DNA of 14,854 nucleotides. Source: Acidobacteriota bacterium. Lineage in GTDB: Bacteria > Acidobacteriota > Terriglobia > Terriglobales > Acidobacteriaceae. Below the pieces are notes generated by a model. It was not told the DNA's origin. It searched no databases and was given only the letters and a program-made list of their open reading frames with translations. Below, one piece after another: positions 1 to 6,866 of the stretch. A program made the translations under genes and the position numbers. The stretch's first letter is position 1, and the number at the start of each line of letters is the position of its first letter. The DNA lies in NCBI GenBank assembly GCA_021805265.1, contig JAJZFR010000361.1:1-14854 (forward strand), given 5' to 3'.

Positions 1-1
1 G

Positions 2-388
2 TGCGTAATTCCGCTGGCGATTCGGCACGGGCATCCTGGCCAGAGCGTGGCGCAGGCTTCGCCGAGTCTGGCCTCTGCGAGTGAGGCTTCAGCGCGTCCG
101 GCACAAACTAGTCCGGCACAAACTAGTCCGGCACAAACCGGGGCCGCGCCTGCCGACCGCGCGGAAACAGTAGGCGAGGCGGCGGCTTCTCCGCAGTCTC
201 CTCGGCGCGAACGGGTCCCGGACCAAGCGCAGATTGCGAAGGCGGAACGGAACGGGGCAGCGAGTGCCCCGGCAAATCAGGATTCGGATGACGAGTTGAT
301 GGCCAGCATCGACAACGAGCTGGCACAGAGAACACCCAGGGCGCTTGCGCCGCTGGCAAATTTGATGAGCGACTCTGCGGAACAATAA
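2..388 (+). CDS. C-terminal part of an Ala/Pro-rich protein of unknown function (5' end outside window)
   Basis: The reading frame is open from the left edge to a TAA stop, so at least 128 residues of a longer protein are visible. A GTG at 47 could serve as a start, but it has no convincing ribosome binding site and the frame stays open upstream, so I treat the gene as truncated by the window. The visible part is low-complexity, rich in Ala, Ser, Pro and Gln, with a PAQTS repeat around positions 96-140. It ends in a short, more ordered acidic tail (DDELMASIDNEL, then PLANLM). No catalytic motif or membrane segment is visible. The Spy-like gene follows 96 bases downstream on the same strand. 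In related bacteria such genes often follow a sigma factor and a membrane anti-sigma protein, so this could be the cytoplasmic or periplasmic tail of an anti-sigma-like protein. That is only an inference from context. Confidence 0.55.
   Translation, partial: CVIPLAIRHGHPGQSVAQASPSLASASEASARPAQTSPAQTSPAQTGAAPADRAETVGEAAASPQSPRRERVPDQAQIAKAERNGAASAPANQDSDDELMASIDNELAQRTPRALAPLANLMSDSAEQ
96..140 (+). repeat. In-frame tandem repeat, 3 x 15 bases (PAQTS units)
   Basis: Three consecutive 15-base units begin at 96, 111 and 126 (GTCCGGCACAAACTA). The first two are identical and the third differs only in its last two bases. The period is a multiple of three, so it adds Pro-Ala-Gln-Thr-Ser blocks without shifting the frame. 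This is probably a slippage-prone linker. Confidence 0.85.
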
Positions 389-484
389 ACAGACTGGCCG
401 GGAATGGCCTGGGGGCAGACAAGAACGCGCCACCCGGTCCGAGGCCTGGCCAGGACACAGGTAAAAGGGATAGAGGTTATAGGG

Positions 485-1171
485 ATGAAGCAGATTGCAG
501 TTATGGCGGGTACGGTTTTGATTGCCGCGTTGTTGACCGGGGCGAGTGCACAGGCGCTGCAGCCGGTTGGGGGTGGCCAGATGGGGCCGGGTCAGGGCAT
601 GGGGCCGGGCATGCAGCAGGGCATGCAGCCGTTCTCGCGCCCGTTGATGGGGCTTGGGCCGGGCGGACGGTGGTGGAATATGCCGTGGGCGGCGCGGCAG
701 CTTGGTTTAACCGACCAGCAGCGGGAGGCGATGGACCAGATTTTCCAGCAGCATCGGTTGAACCTGGTGGACCTGCGGGGGAATCTGCAGAAGGCGGAGA
801 TAGAACTCGAGCCGCTGATCTCGACTGACCAGCCCCAGGACGCGAGGATACTGGCGCAGATCGACCGGGTGGCGCAGGCACGGGCCGAGCTTGAGAAAGC
901 CAACGCGCGGATGCTGCTGGATATTCGTCATCAACTGACCCCGGAGCAATGGATGAAGTTGCGCGCGTTCATGGAAAAGCGTAGGGAGAGAATGGCAGGC
1001 GGGCAGGGGCAAAACGGGATGGGGCAAAACAGGATGGGGCAAAACAGGGGAGGTCAATTCGGATCGCAGGCAAATCTTCCGCCCGCTGGTCCCGAGCAAG
1101 GCCCCGGGAATGGACCAGGAACCGGTCCGATGCCGCAGGGCGGGGCTGGCTCGACTCCGCCGCCGCAATAG
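485..1171 (+). CDS. Spy/CpxP-like periplasmic protein with two LTxxQ motifs
   Basis: The predicted protein has 228 residues. It starts with a clear signal peptide (Lys-2, hydrophobic residues 5-20, likely cleavage near ASA-QA at residues 21-24) and should act in the periplasm. The middle section, residues 70-165, is helical and charged and carries two LTxxQ motifs, LTDQQ at 75-79 and LTPEQ at 151-155. These are the hallmark of the Spy/CpxP/heavy-metal-sensor family of envelope chaperones and stress sensors. Both flanks are low-complexity: Gly/Met/Gln-rich before (33-49) and Gly/Gln/Asn/Pro-rich after (172-228), so the protein is longer than classical Spy. I chose ATG 485 because it opens the signal peptide and has AGAGG at 472-476, eight bases upstream. 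An in-frame ATG at 404 would add a charged, non-signal extension. It is probably co-transcribed with the partial gene upstream. Whether it chaperones proteins or senses metal cannot be told from sequence. Confidence 0.8.
   Translation: MKQIAVMAGTVLIAALLTGASAQALQPVGGGQMGPGQGMGPGMQQGMQPFSRPLMGLGPGGRWWNMPWAARQLGLTDQQREAMDQIFQQHRLNLVDLRGNLQKAEIELEPLISTDQPQDARILAQIDRVAQARAELEKANARMLLDIRHQLTPEQWMKLRAFMEKRRERMAGGQGQNGMGQNRMGQNRGGQFGSQANLPPAGPEQGPGNGPGTGPMPQGGAGSTPPPQ
1006..1050 (+). repeat. In-frame tandem repeat, 3 x 15 bases (GQN-M/G units)
   Basis: Three 15-base units begin at 1006, 1021 and 1036 (GGGGCAAAACGGGAT and close variants). They encode Gly-Gln-Asn-(Gly/Arg)-(Met/Gly) blocks in the disordered C-terminal tail of the Spy-like protein. 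Copies differ by one to three bases. Confidence 0.85.
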
Positions 1172-1395
1172 GTTTGGAGTCAGCACGGGATGGACAGGTT
1201 TTTCCGCCGCCAGAAAGAGTCGTAGGCAAGGTCTGGCGCAGCGGAGACGACTTTGCATCGAGATTGGGTGGGGGACAGGAGCGTTCGCTGCGTCGTCCAT
1301 TCCGTTTTCGATGCAGACAAAGGGCGCGCGGAATGCGCGGGGTTTCCCCGCGTGTATCGTGAAAAGCCCTGGCACCTAACAGAGCAGAGAGCATT
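1172..1395 (+). other. Long structured 3' region between the Spy-like gene and its terminator; possible small RNA
   Basis: No credible protein is encoded here. Two paired structures are visible. Positions 1252-1263 can pair with 1306-1317 (core TGCATCGA with TCGATGCA). Inside that stem are a nested GGAC/GTCC stem (1273-1276 with 1295-1298) and an AGCG/CGCT hairpin (1280-1289). A compact hairpin at 1333-1355 has CGCGGGG paired with CCCCGCG around a TTT loop. The stretch ends in the strong terminator at 1396-1422, so it should be transcribed at least as a long 3' untranslated region. No internal promoter is obvious and I match it to no known RNA family. In GC-rich DNA some of this pairing is expected by chance. 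Confidence 0.3.
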
Positions 1396-1422
1396 GCGGT
1401 GGCTTCGGCCACCGCTTTTTTT
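1396..1422 (+). terminator. Intrinsic terminator downstream of the Spy-like gene
   Basis: This is a perfect 8-bp stem, GCGGTGGC paired with GCCACCGC, closed by a TTCG tetraloop (1404-1407) and followed directly by seven T residues (1416-1422). It ends plus-strand transcription 225 bases after the Spy-like stop codon. The opposite strand has no T tract, so it does not serve the glycerate kinase operon that approaches from the right. A second inverted repeat, TTTCCTG/CAGGAAA (1420-1426 with 1433-1439), overlaps its end. Confidence 0.92.
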
Positions 1423-1458
1423 CCTGTCTCCGCAGGAAACGGCTCGCAGAGTGCGGAT

Positions 1459-2817
1459 TCAGCTTTCAGTGGCCAGCAGCAGGCGCAGATCGCGGAGGTT
1501 GTTGCCAGTCGGTCCGGTAACAAGGGTGTCGCCGAGCGCGACGAAGAGCGGGTGGGTATTGAATTCGCGCAGAGCCGTCTCGGGATCGAAGTGGAGCGAG
1601 CGGGCGCGCATACAGGTTGTGGCATCGGCAATGGCGCCAGCCGCCGTTGTGTTGCCATCGATGCCGTCGGTTCCGGCGCTGAGCACGAGGACAGTTGGCG
1701 CTGCGTTCTGAAGATGTTCGGCGCAGGCGAGAGCGAATTGCTGATTGCGTCCGCCTGCGCCGGGAGTTGCATTGAGTTGAACAGTGACTTCGCCGACGGA
1801 GATCAGGCAGCAGCGGGGATGGTCTCTGCGCGCGAGTTCCAACTGCTGCAACAGGTATTGCGCGGATCGGGCGTAGTCCCAGTCATCGCAGTGGTCGTCG
1901 AGAACCACGTGGAAGCCGAGGGCGGCGGCGTGACGTGCCGAGCTTTGGGCAAATTCATCGCTGGAAAGCATCAGTTCCCAGTAAGAGCGACTCGGCGGCG
2001 GGGAATTGCGGTGAGTTGCGGGACCTTGCGCCAGGCTGTGCTCGAAGAAACGGCGGACGGAAAGAGGGAATTGTTCCAATAATCGACGCCGATCGAGGAT
2101 CTTGCGCACTTCTGCAGCCGTGCTTCGATCAGGCAGCGTGGGGCCGGAGGCAATGGCGTCGAGTTGATCGAGCGGCACGTCGGAGACGAGCAGCGAGAGC
2201 TGGGTTGCGCGGCTGGCGGCGAGCGCGAGGCGTCCGCCTTTGACGGCGGAGAAGTGCTTGCGCAGGGTGTTGATCTCGGCGATGGGCGCGCCGCAGCCGA
2301 TCAGTATCTGGTGGAATCGACGCGTGTCCTCGAGCGGGATATTCGAGTCGATGGGCAGTTCAAAGAGCGCCGATCCGCCGCCCGAGATCAGGAAGAAGAC
2401 AAGTGTGTGCTCGTCCGCAGAATGAAGCAGGTCGAGCGCGGCGCGAGCGGCGCGTAACGAGTCCTCGTTGGGCAGCGGATGGCCACCGGCGAAGTACTGA
2501 ATGCCGTTGTGGCGCAGTGCAGGCCGGGCGGGCGCGCAGCAGACGCCGCGCAGGTCTGGCGCGTCTGGCAGGAGTGCGAGCAGCGCATCGAGCATGGGCG
2601 CGGCGGCCTTGCCGATGGCCACAATGCGGATGTCTGGGAAGTCATCGAGATGAAGGCATTCCGGTCCTGACCTGGCTCGCAGGCGATGGAGTTGACGGCC
2701 GTTGCAGGCGAGGGCGCGCGCAAAGGCGGCGGGGATGGAACAGTCGGCGAGGGCGGCGGCGAGGATGGTGCGCGCGTCGCGGTGAAGGCTGGCCAGAGTT
2801 GTCTGGTTCGTGGTCAC
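1459..2817 (-). CDS. Glycerate 2-kinase, MOFRL/DUF4147 family
   Basis: The protein has 452 residues, the usual length for type II glycerate kinases, which phosphorylate D-glycerate with ATP, typically to 2-phosphoglycerate in the glyoxylate/serine or sugar-acid routes. Family motifs run in order: an N-terminal Rossmann-like domain with GKAA (Lys-70), GGHPLPN (111-117), LISGGGSAL (143-151), the INTLRKHFSAVKGGRLA block (182-198), SDVP (212-215) and IASGPT (222-227). The C-terminal MOFRL domain follows with GGRNQQFAL (355-363), AGTDGIDG (381-388) and TGPTGNNLRDL (434-444). Leu replaces the usual Gly after SDVP. The start is GTG at 2817, which overlaps the stop of the upstream hydrolase as GTGA, with GGAG about 10 bases upstream. 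This indicates translational coupling. The protein should be cytoplasmic. I leave the gene symbol empty because garK, glxK and gckA are applied to unrelated kinase families. Confidence 0.93.
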   Translation of the reverse strand: MTTNQTTLASLHRDARTILAAALADCSIPAAFARALACNGRQLHRLRARSGPECLHLDDFPDIRIVAIGKAAAPMLDALLALLPDAPDLRGVCCAPARPALRHNGIQYFAGGHPLPNEDSLRAARAALDLLHSADEHTLVFFLISGGGSALFELPIDSNIPLEDTRRFHQILIGCGAPIAEINTLRKHFSAVKGGRLALAASRATQLSLLVSDVPLDQLDAIASGPTLPDRSTAAEVRKILDRRRLLEQFPLSVRRFFEHSLAQGPATHRNSPPPSRSYWELMLSSDEFAQSSARHAAALGFHVVLDDHCDDWDYARSAQYLLQQLELARRDHPRCCLISVGEVTVQLNATPGAGGRNQQFALACAEHLQNAAPTVLVLSAGTDGIDGNTTAAGAIADATTCMRARSLHFDPETALREFNTHPLFVALGDTLVTGPTGNNLRDLRLLLATES

Positions 2818-3551
2818 GTCGTCGATTCTCCGGCAGGCAATGGGTCGCGTTGCGAAGACAGTGCGAGAGTATTGAGCCAGCGGCGAATCTCATCCTGCAT
2901 GGAGTCGAGACGGTGGGCGAAGAAATGGTCGGCGCCAGGGACAAGTTTGAGTTGGACGTGAGGGCCGGCGACCGCAGCGAGTTGGGCAAGTTGATCGGGC
3001 GTGGCGAATGGGTCGCGGTCGCCGGATAGCAGCAGCGCGGGCAGCGGCCAGCTTGCGAATTCCGGATAGGCGTAGGAACGGTCTTTGGTTTGTAGCGGCA
3101 GACCCAGCCCGAGAAAAGCCGCGACGGAGGGCCAGTGGTGAGCGGCGCGCAAGGCCATGGCCGCGCCGAAGGAAAAGCCGGCGGCAAGGACCGGGCGTTG
3201 AAACTCGCGATCAAGCCATTCGAGCGCAGTGCACACATCTTCGACTTCTGCTTCCCCGTGGTGCGTGCCCTGGCTGAGGCCGACTCCGCGAAAGTTGAAA
3301 CGCAGGGTGGGCCAGCCGAGGTCGCGAAAGACGCGCGCCGCGTGGTAGACGACCTTGTTATGCATGGAGCCGCCGCCGAGCGGATGGGGATGACAGACCA
3401 GGACGGAGCAGGGCGCGCCGATTGGGTCGGGCAAAGCGTGGCCTGGATCAGATTTTCCGGGATCGAGCAGCGCTTCGAGTTTTCCCGCTGCGCCGGAAAG
3501 GAACAACGTTCTTAGCAGGGATGGTGGAGCGGATTTTGTTTCGCGGGTCAC
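2814..3551 (-). CDS. Alpha/beta hydrolase, COG2945-like
   Basis: This 245-residue protein has an alpha/beta-hydrolase fold. The diagnostic block HPHPLGGGSMHNKV (54-67), seen in the COG2945 group of predicted hydrolases, is followed by RFNFRGVGLSQG (84-95). The nucleophile elbow is GFSFG with Ser-127. An acid is supplied by SGDRDPF (Asp-178 or Asp-180), and the catalytic His-209 lies in GADHFF. No signal peptide is seen, so it is probably cytoplasmic. The substrate is unknown: an ester, thioester or dienelactone-like compound is possible. It is the first gene of an operon with glycerate kinase, overlapping it by four bases. The start is GTG 3551. AGGA about eight bases upstream may be part of a -10 element rather than, or as well as, a ribosome binding site. 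No metabolic link to glycerate can be shown from sequence. Confidence 0.88.
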   Translation of the reverse strand: MTRETKSAPPSLLRTLFLSGAAGKLEALLDPGKSDPGHALPDPIGAPCSVLVCHPHPLGGGSMHNKVVYHAARVFRDLGWPTLRFNFRGVGLSQGTHHGEAEVEDVCTALEWLDREFQRPVLAAGFSFGAAMALRAAHHWPSVAAFLGLGLPLQTKDRSYAYPEFASWPLPALLLSGDRDPFATPDQLAQLAAVAGPHVQLKLVPGADHFFAHRLDSMQDEIRRWLNTLALSSQRDPLPAGESTT

Positions 3552-3559
3552 TGTTGATC

Positions 3560-3588
3560 ATCCTATCCGTGCTGGAAGAGTTGGCCAA
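3560..3588 (-). promoter_or_regulatory. Likely sigma-70-type promoter of the hydrolase-glycerate kinase operon
   Basis: On the minus strand TTGGCC (3588-3583) and TAGGAT (3565-3560) are separated by exactly 17 bases. The GTG start follows eight bases after the -10 hexamer. Transcription would then begin at or next to the start codon, giving a very short or absent leader. Confidence 0.5.
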
Positions 3589-3611
3589 TGGATTCGGTGA
3601 CGGAGGAGTTA

Positions 3612-4709
<1,098 letters not shown>

Positions 4710-4715
4710 GGCTGG

Positions 4716-5567
4716 CTACCAGCTATGGAGCCACTCGCCGTCGCGGCCAATGCGCACCTCGGTTTGAAAAAGGTCGCTGAGGGCGGGTTCCGTGAGCAGC
4801 GTTTCACGCGGCCCGTCGGCGAGGATGCGCCCAGCGCGCATGAGCAGGACGCGGCGCATCTCGGGCAGAATGTCTCCGAGCAGATGGGTGACCATGATGA
4901 GTCCGGTTCCCTCGGCAGCGAGCGAGCGGAGTGTGTTGCGCAGGTCGCGTTGCGCGGCCATGTCCAGCGCGTTCGAGGGTTCATCGAGCAGGAGCTGGCG
5001 GGGCCTGTGGACAAGCGCGCGGGCGATGAGGATGCGGCGCTTTTCGCCGGCGGACATCTCGCCGACCAAGCGCGCCGCCAGATGGGTCGCCTCGATGCGT
5101 TCGAGGGCTTCGCGGGCGCGCTCGCGCATCAGGTCTGTGATGTGGAGATTGGGCCAGAGGGTGGAGGCGGAAAAGAATCCCGCGAGGACGGCATCGAGGC
5201 CGGTCGAGCGCGCAGTGGTGCAGCCGGCGGTGTCGGCGGCGCGGGAGTATCCCTGGTGGCCGGGAATGTTATCGGAGACGACGCCGAAGTAGCGGCGAAG
5301 CTCGGTTACGTCCCAGCGAGCGCGACCAAAGATGCGCAGCTCCATGCCCGATTGAACCAGCGGATAAACCTCGCAGTTGAGGGCGCGGATGAGGGTGGAT
5401 TTGCCGCAGCCATTGGGGCCGAGAATGGCGATGTTTTCGCCCGCTTCAATGTCGAGGTCAATGTCGCGGAGGACGATGGTGTCGCCCAGGGCAACGTGGA
5501 CATTGCGCATTCGGAGGAAGGATTCGCCAGAGGGGATTTTTTCGGTGGAAGTACTCTCGGTCGTCAC
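4716..5567 (-). CDS. Soluble ABC-type ATPase, ModF/YlmA-like, without a linked permease
   Basis: This 283-residue single-domain ATPase has Walker A GPNGCGKST (50-58), signature MSAGEKRR (171-178), Walker B QLLLDEPS (191-198), D-loop NALD (199-202) and the switch His-228. The Q-loop region reads FGVVSDN, without the usual Gln. That resembles the ModF/YlmA branch, whose members are often not paired with a transporter. About 17 residues (roughly 103-120) appear inserted after the Q-loop. No membrane protein is adjacent, so transport is unproven. The start is inferred as GTG 5567. The next ATG (5510) would cut into the first beta-strand (FLRMRNVHVA) and has no Shine-Dalgarno. The GTG also lacks one, and it lies 18 bases from the divergent argJ start. 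The gene's 3' end converges on the M20 gene with a 6-base gap. Confidence 0.85.
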   Translation of the reverse strand: MTTESTSTEKIPSGESFLRMRNVHVALGDTIVLRDIDLDIEAGENIAILGPNGCGKSTLIRALNCEVYPLVQSGMELRIFGRARWDVTELRRYFGVVSDNIPGHQGYSRAADTAGCTTARSTGLDAVLAGFFSASTLWPNLHITDLMRERAREALERIEATHLAARLVGEMSAGEKRRILIARALVHRPRQLLLDEPSNALDMAAQRDLRNTLRSLAAEGTGLIMVTHLLGDILPEMRRVLLMRAGRILADGPRETLLTEPALSDLFQTEVRIGRDGEWLHSW

Positions 5568-5569
5568 TT

Positions 5570-5578
5570 TGTTAGAGT
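5570..5578 (+). promoter_or_regulatory. Extended -10 element before argJ, overlapping a mirror-like -10 for the ABC ATPase gene
   Basis: TGTTAGAGT is an extended -10 (TGn plus TAGAGT) that ends seven bases before the argJ ATG, with no clear -35. The same bases lie inside TTAGAGTAA, which reads TTACTCTAA on the other strand. There TACTCT ends six bases before the ATPase GTG. Both genes would then be leaderless and could not easily initiate at the same moment. Confidence 0.45.
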
Positions 5579-5585
5579 AAACGGG

Positions 5586-6797
5586 ATGAGCGATATTTCG
5601 AGTTTGGTGATTCCCGCGGGGTTTCGCTTTGCGGCAACGACGGCGGGATTGAAGGCAAGCGGACGACCGGATTTTGCGGTGATGGTGGCCGACAAGCCAG
5701 CGAGCGCTGCGGCGCTGTTTACGGCGAATCGGGTGAGCGCGGCGCCGTTGACGGTGGATAAAGAGCACCTGAAACAAACCGGCGGTTGGGTGCGCGTGGT
5801 GGCGATCAATGCCGGGAATGCCAACTGCGCGGTAGGGCAGGCGGGCATCGATGCGGCGCAACGGACGTGCGAGGCTGCGGCAGAGCGCTTTGGCTGCAAG
5901 ACGGAGGAGGTTTTTCCGTCCTCGACGGGGATTATCGGCGTACCGCTGCCGGTGGAAAAACTGGTGGCTGCGTTGCCGGCAATCGAAGCTGCTCTGGGCA
6001 GCGAGTCGGAGCATTTCCAGCAGGTGGCGCAGGCGATTCTGACGACGGACCTGGTGGAGAAGACGGCCTTTGCGCGGCTGTTGGTGGATGGGGTCGAGGT
6101 GCGGATCGCGGGCGTGTGCAAGGGGTCGGGGATGATCCATCCTCAGTTGGTGCCCCATGCCACGATGCTGGGCTATGTGTTGACCGACGCTGTCATTGAC
6201 CCGCCGGTGTTGCAAGGGATGTTGGGGGCGGCGGTGAACCGCAGCTTCAACCGCATCTCGGTGGATGGAGACACTTCGACAAACGACACGGTGCTGATGC
6301 TTGCGTCGGGGGCGAGCGGAGCGCGAGTGGAAGCGGGAGAGGAAGCGTTCCAGGCGGCTCTGGACCAGGTGGCTATTTCGCTGGCGCGGCAGATTGTGTC
6401 CGATGGCGAAGGGGTGACACATGTGGTGGAGCTGCGGATCGAGGGCGCGGCCAGCGATGAGGACGCTCTGCGCGTGGCCAGGGCGATTGCGCATTCGCCG
6501 CTGGTGAAGACCGCGTGGGCGGGCAGCGACCCGAACTGGGGGCGCTTGATGGCCGCCATCGGCTACTCTGGCGCGGCGGTCGATGCCGAGCGGATCGACA
6601 TTGATTTTGGCGAGCTGGCGATCTGTCGCAACGGAGGCCGGGCATCGGACCTGGACCTGGCCGCGGCGCACCGCTATCTGAAGGAGCCGGAGTTTTCGGT
6701 CACCGTGCAGCTCCACCAGGGTGCGGGGAAGTGTGTTTTCTGGACGACGGACCTGACGGCAGAGTACGTTTCGATCAATGCGGACTACTCGACGTAA
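5586..6797 (+). CDS. argJ: Bifunctional glutamate N-acetyltransferase/ornithine acetyltransferase ArgJ
   Basis: This 403-residue protein matches ArgJ along its whole length. ArgJ moves the acetyl group from N-acetylornithine to glutamate and, in bifunctional forms, also makes N-acetylglutamate from acetyl-CoA, recycling acetyl groups in cytoplasmic arginine synthesis. Visible motifs are INAGNANC (74-81), the oxyanion-hole STG (113-115), the autocleavage site ATML with nucleophile Thr-193, RSFNRISVDGDTSTNDT (219-235), SDPNWGRLMAA (314-324) and the C-terminal DLTAEYVSINADYST. The loop before cleavage reads GMIHPQLVPHATML, about three residues longer than the common GMI-x-P-N-M-A-T-M-L. The start at ATG 5586 matches the family N-terminus. 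It has no Shine-Dalgarno and sits seven bases after a TAGAGT hexamer, so a leaderless mRNA is likely. No other arg gene is in the window. Whether it is mono- or bifunctional cannot be read directly. Confidence 0.95.
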   Translation: MSDISSLVIPAGFRFAATTAGLKASGRPDFAVMVADKPASAAALFTANRVSAAPLTVDKEHLKQTGGWVRVVAINAGNANCAVGQAGIDAAQRTCEAAAERFGCKTEEVFPSSTGIIGVPLPVEKLVAALPAIEAALGSESEHFQQVAQAILTTDLVEKTAFARLLVDGVEVRIAGVCKGSGMIHPQLVPHATMLGYVLTDAVIDPPVLQGMLGAAVNRSFNRISVDGDTSTNDTVLMLASGASGARVEAGEEAFQAALDQVAISLARQIVSDGEGVTHVVELRIEGAASDEDALRVARAIAHSPLVKTAWAGSDPNWGRLMAAIGYSGAAVDAERIDIDFGELAICRNGGRASDLDLAAAHRYLKEPEFSVTVQLHQGAGKCVFWTTDLTAEYVSINADYST

Positions 6798-6831
6798 CGG
6801 GTGGAGGACACTTGGGAATCGGCCAGCCAGA

Positions 6832-6860
6832 TTGACCCTGTTTCCGGGCTTCAGTAGAGT
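6832..6860 (+). promoter_or_regulatory. Promoter of the Wzi-like gene, predicted leaderless
   Basis: TTGACC (6832-6837) and TAGAGT (6855-6860) are separated by 17 bases. The -10 ends six bases before ATG 6867. No Shine-Dalgarno lies between them, so transcription should start at or beside the ATG. Confidence 0.65.
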
Positions 6861-6866
6861 GGACGC

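Noticed and set aside
404..484. Upstream start for the Spy-like gene at ATG 404
   Set aside because: It would bury the signal peptide behind 27 charged residues, and ATG 485 has a better-placed ribosome binding site.
1110..1379. Small protein genes in the spacer after the Spy-like gene
   Set aside because: Several short frames overlap here, but none has a ribosome binding site or plausible composition, and all are Arg-rich as expected from GC-rich noncoding DNA.
1396..1461. Bidirectional terminator serving the glycerate kinase operon
   Set aside because: On the minus strand the hairpin is followed by AATGCTC, not a T tract.
4725..5585. Plus-strand frame extending argJ upstream through the ABC ATPase region
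   Set aside because: The family N-terminus of ArgJ begins at 5586. The upstream part is antisense to clear ATPase motifs.
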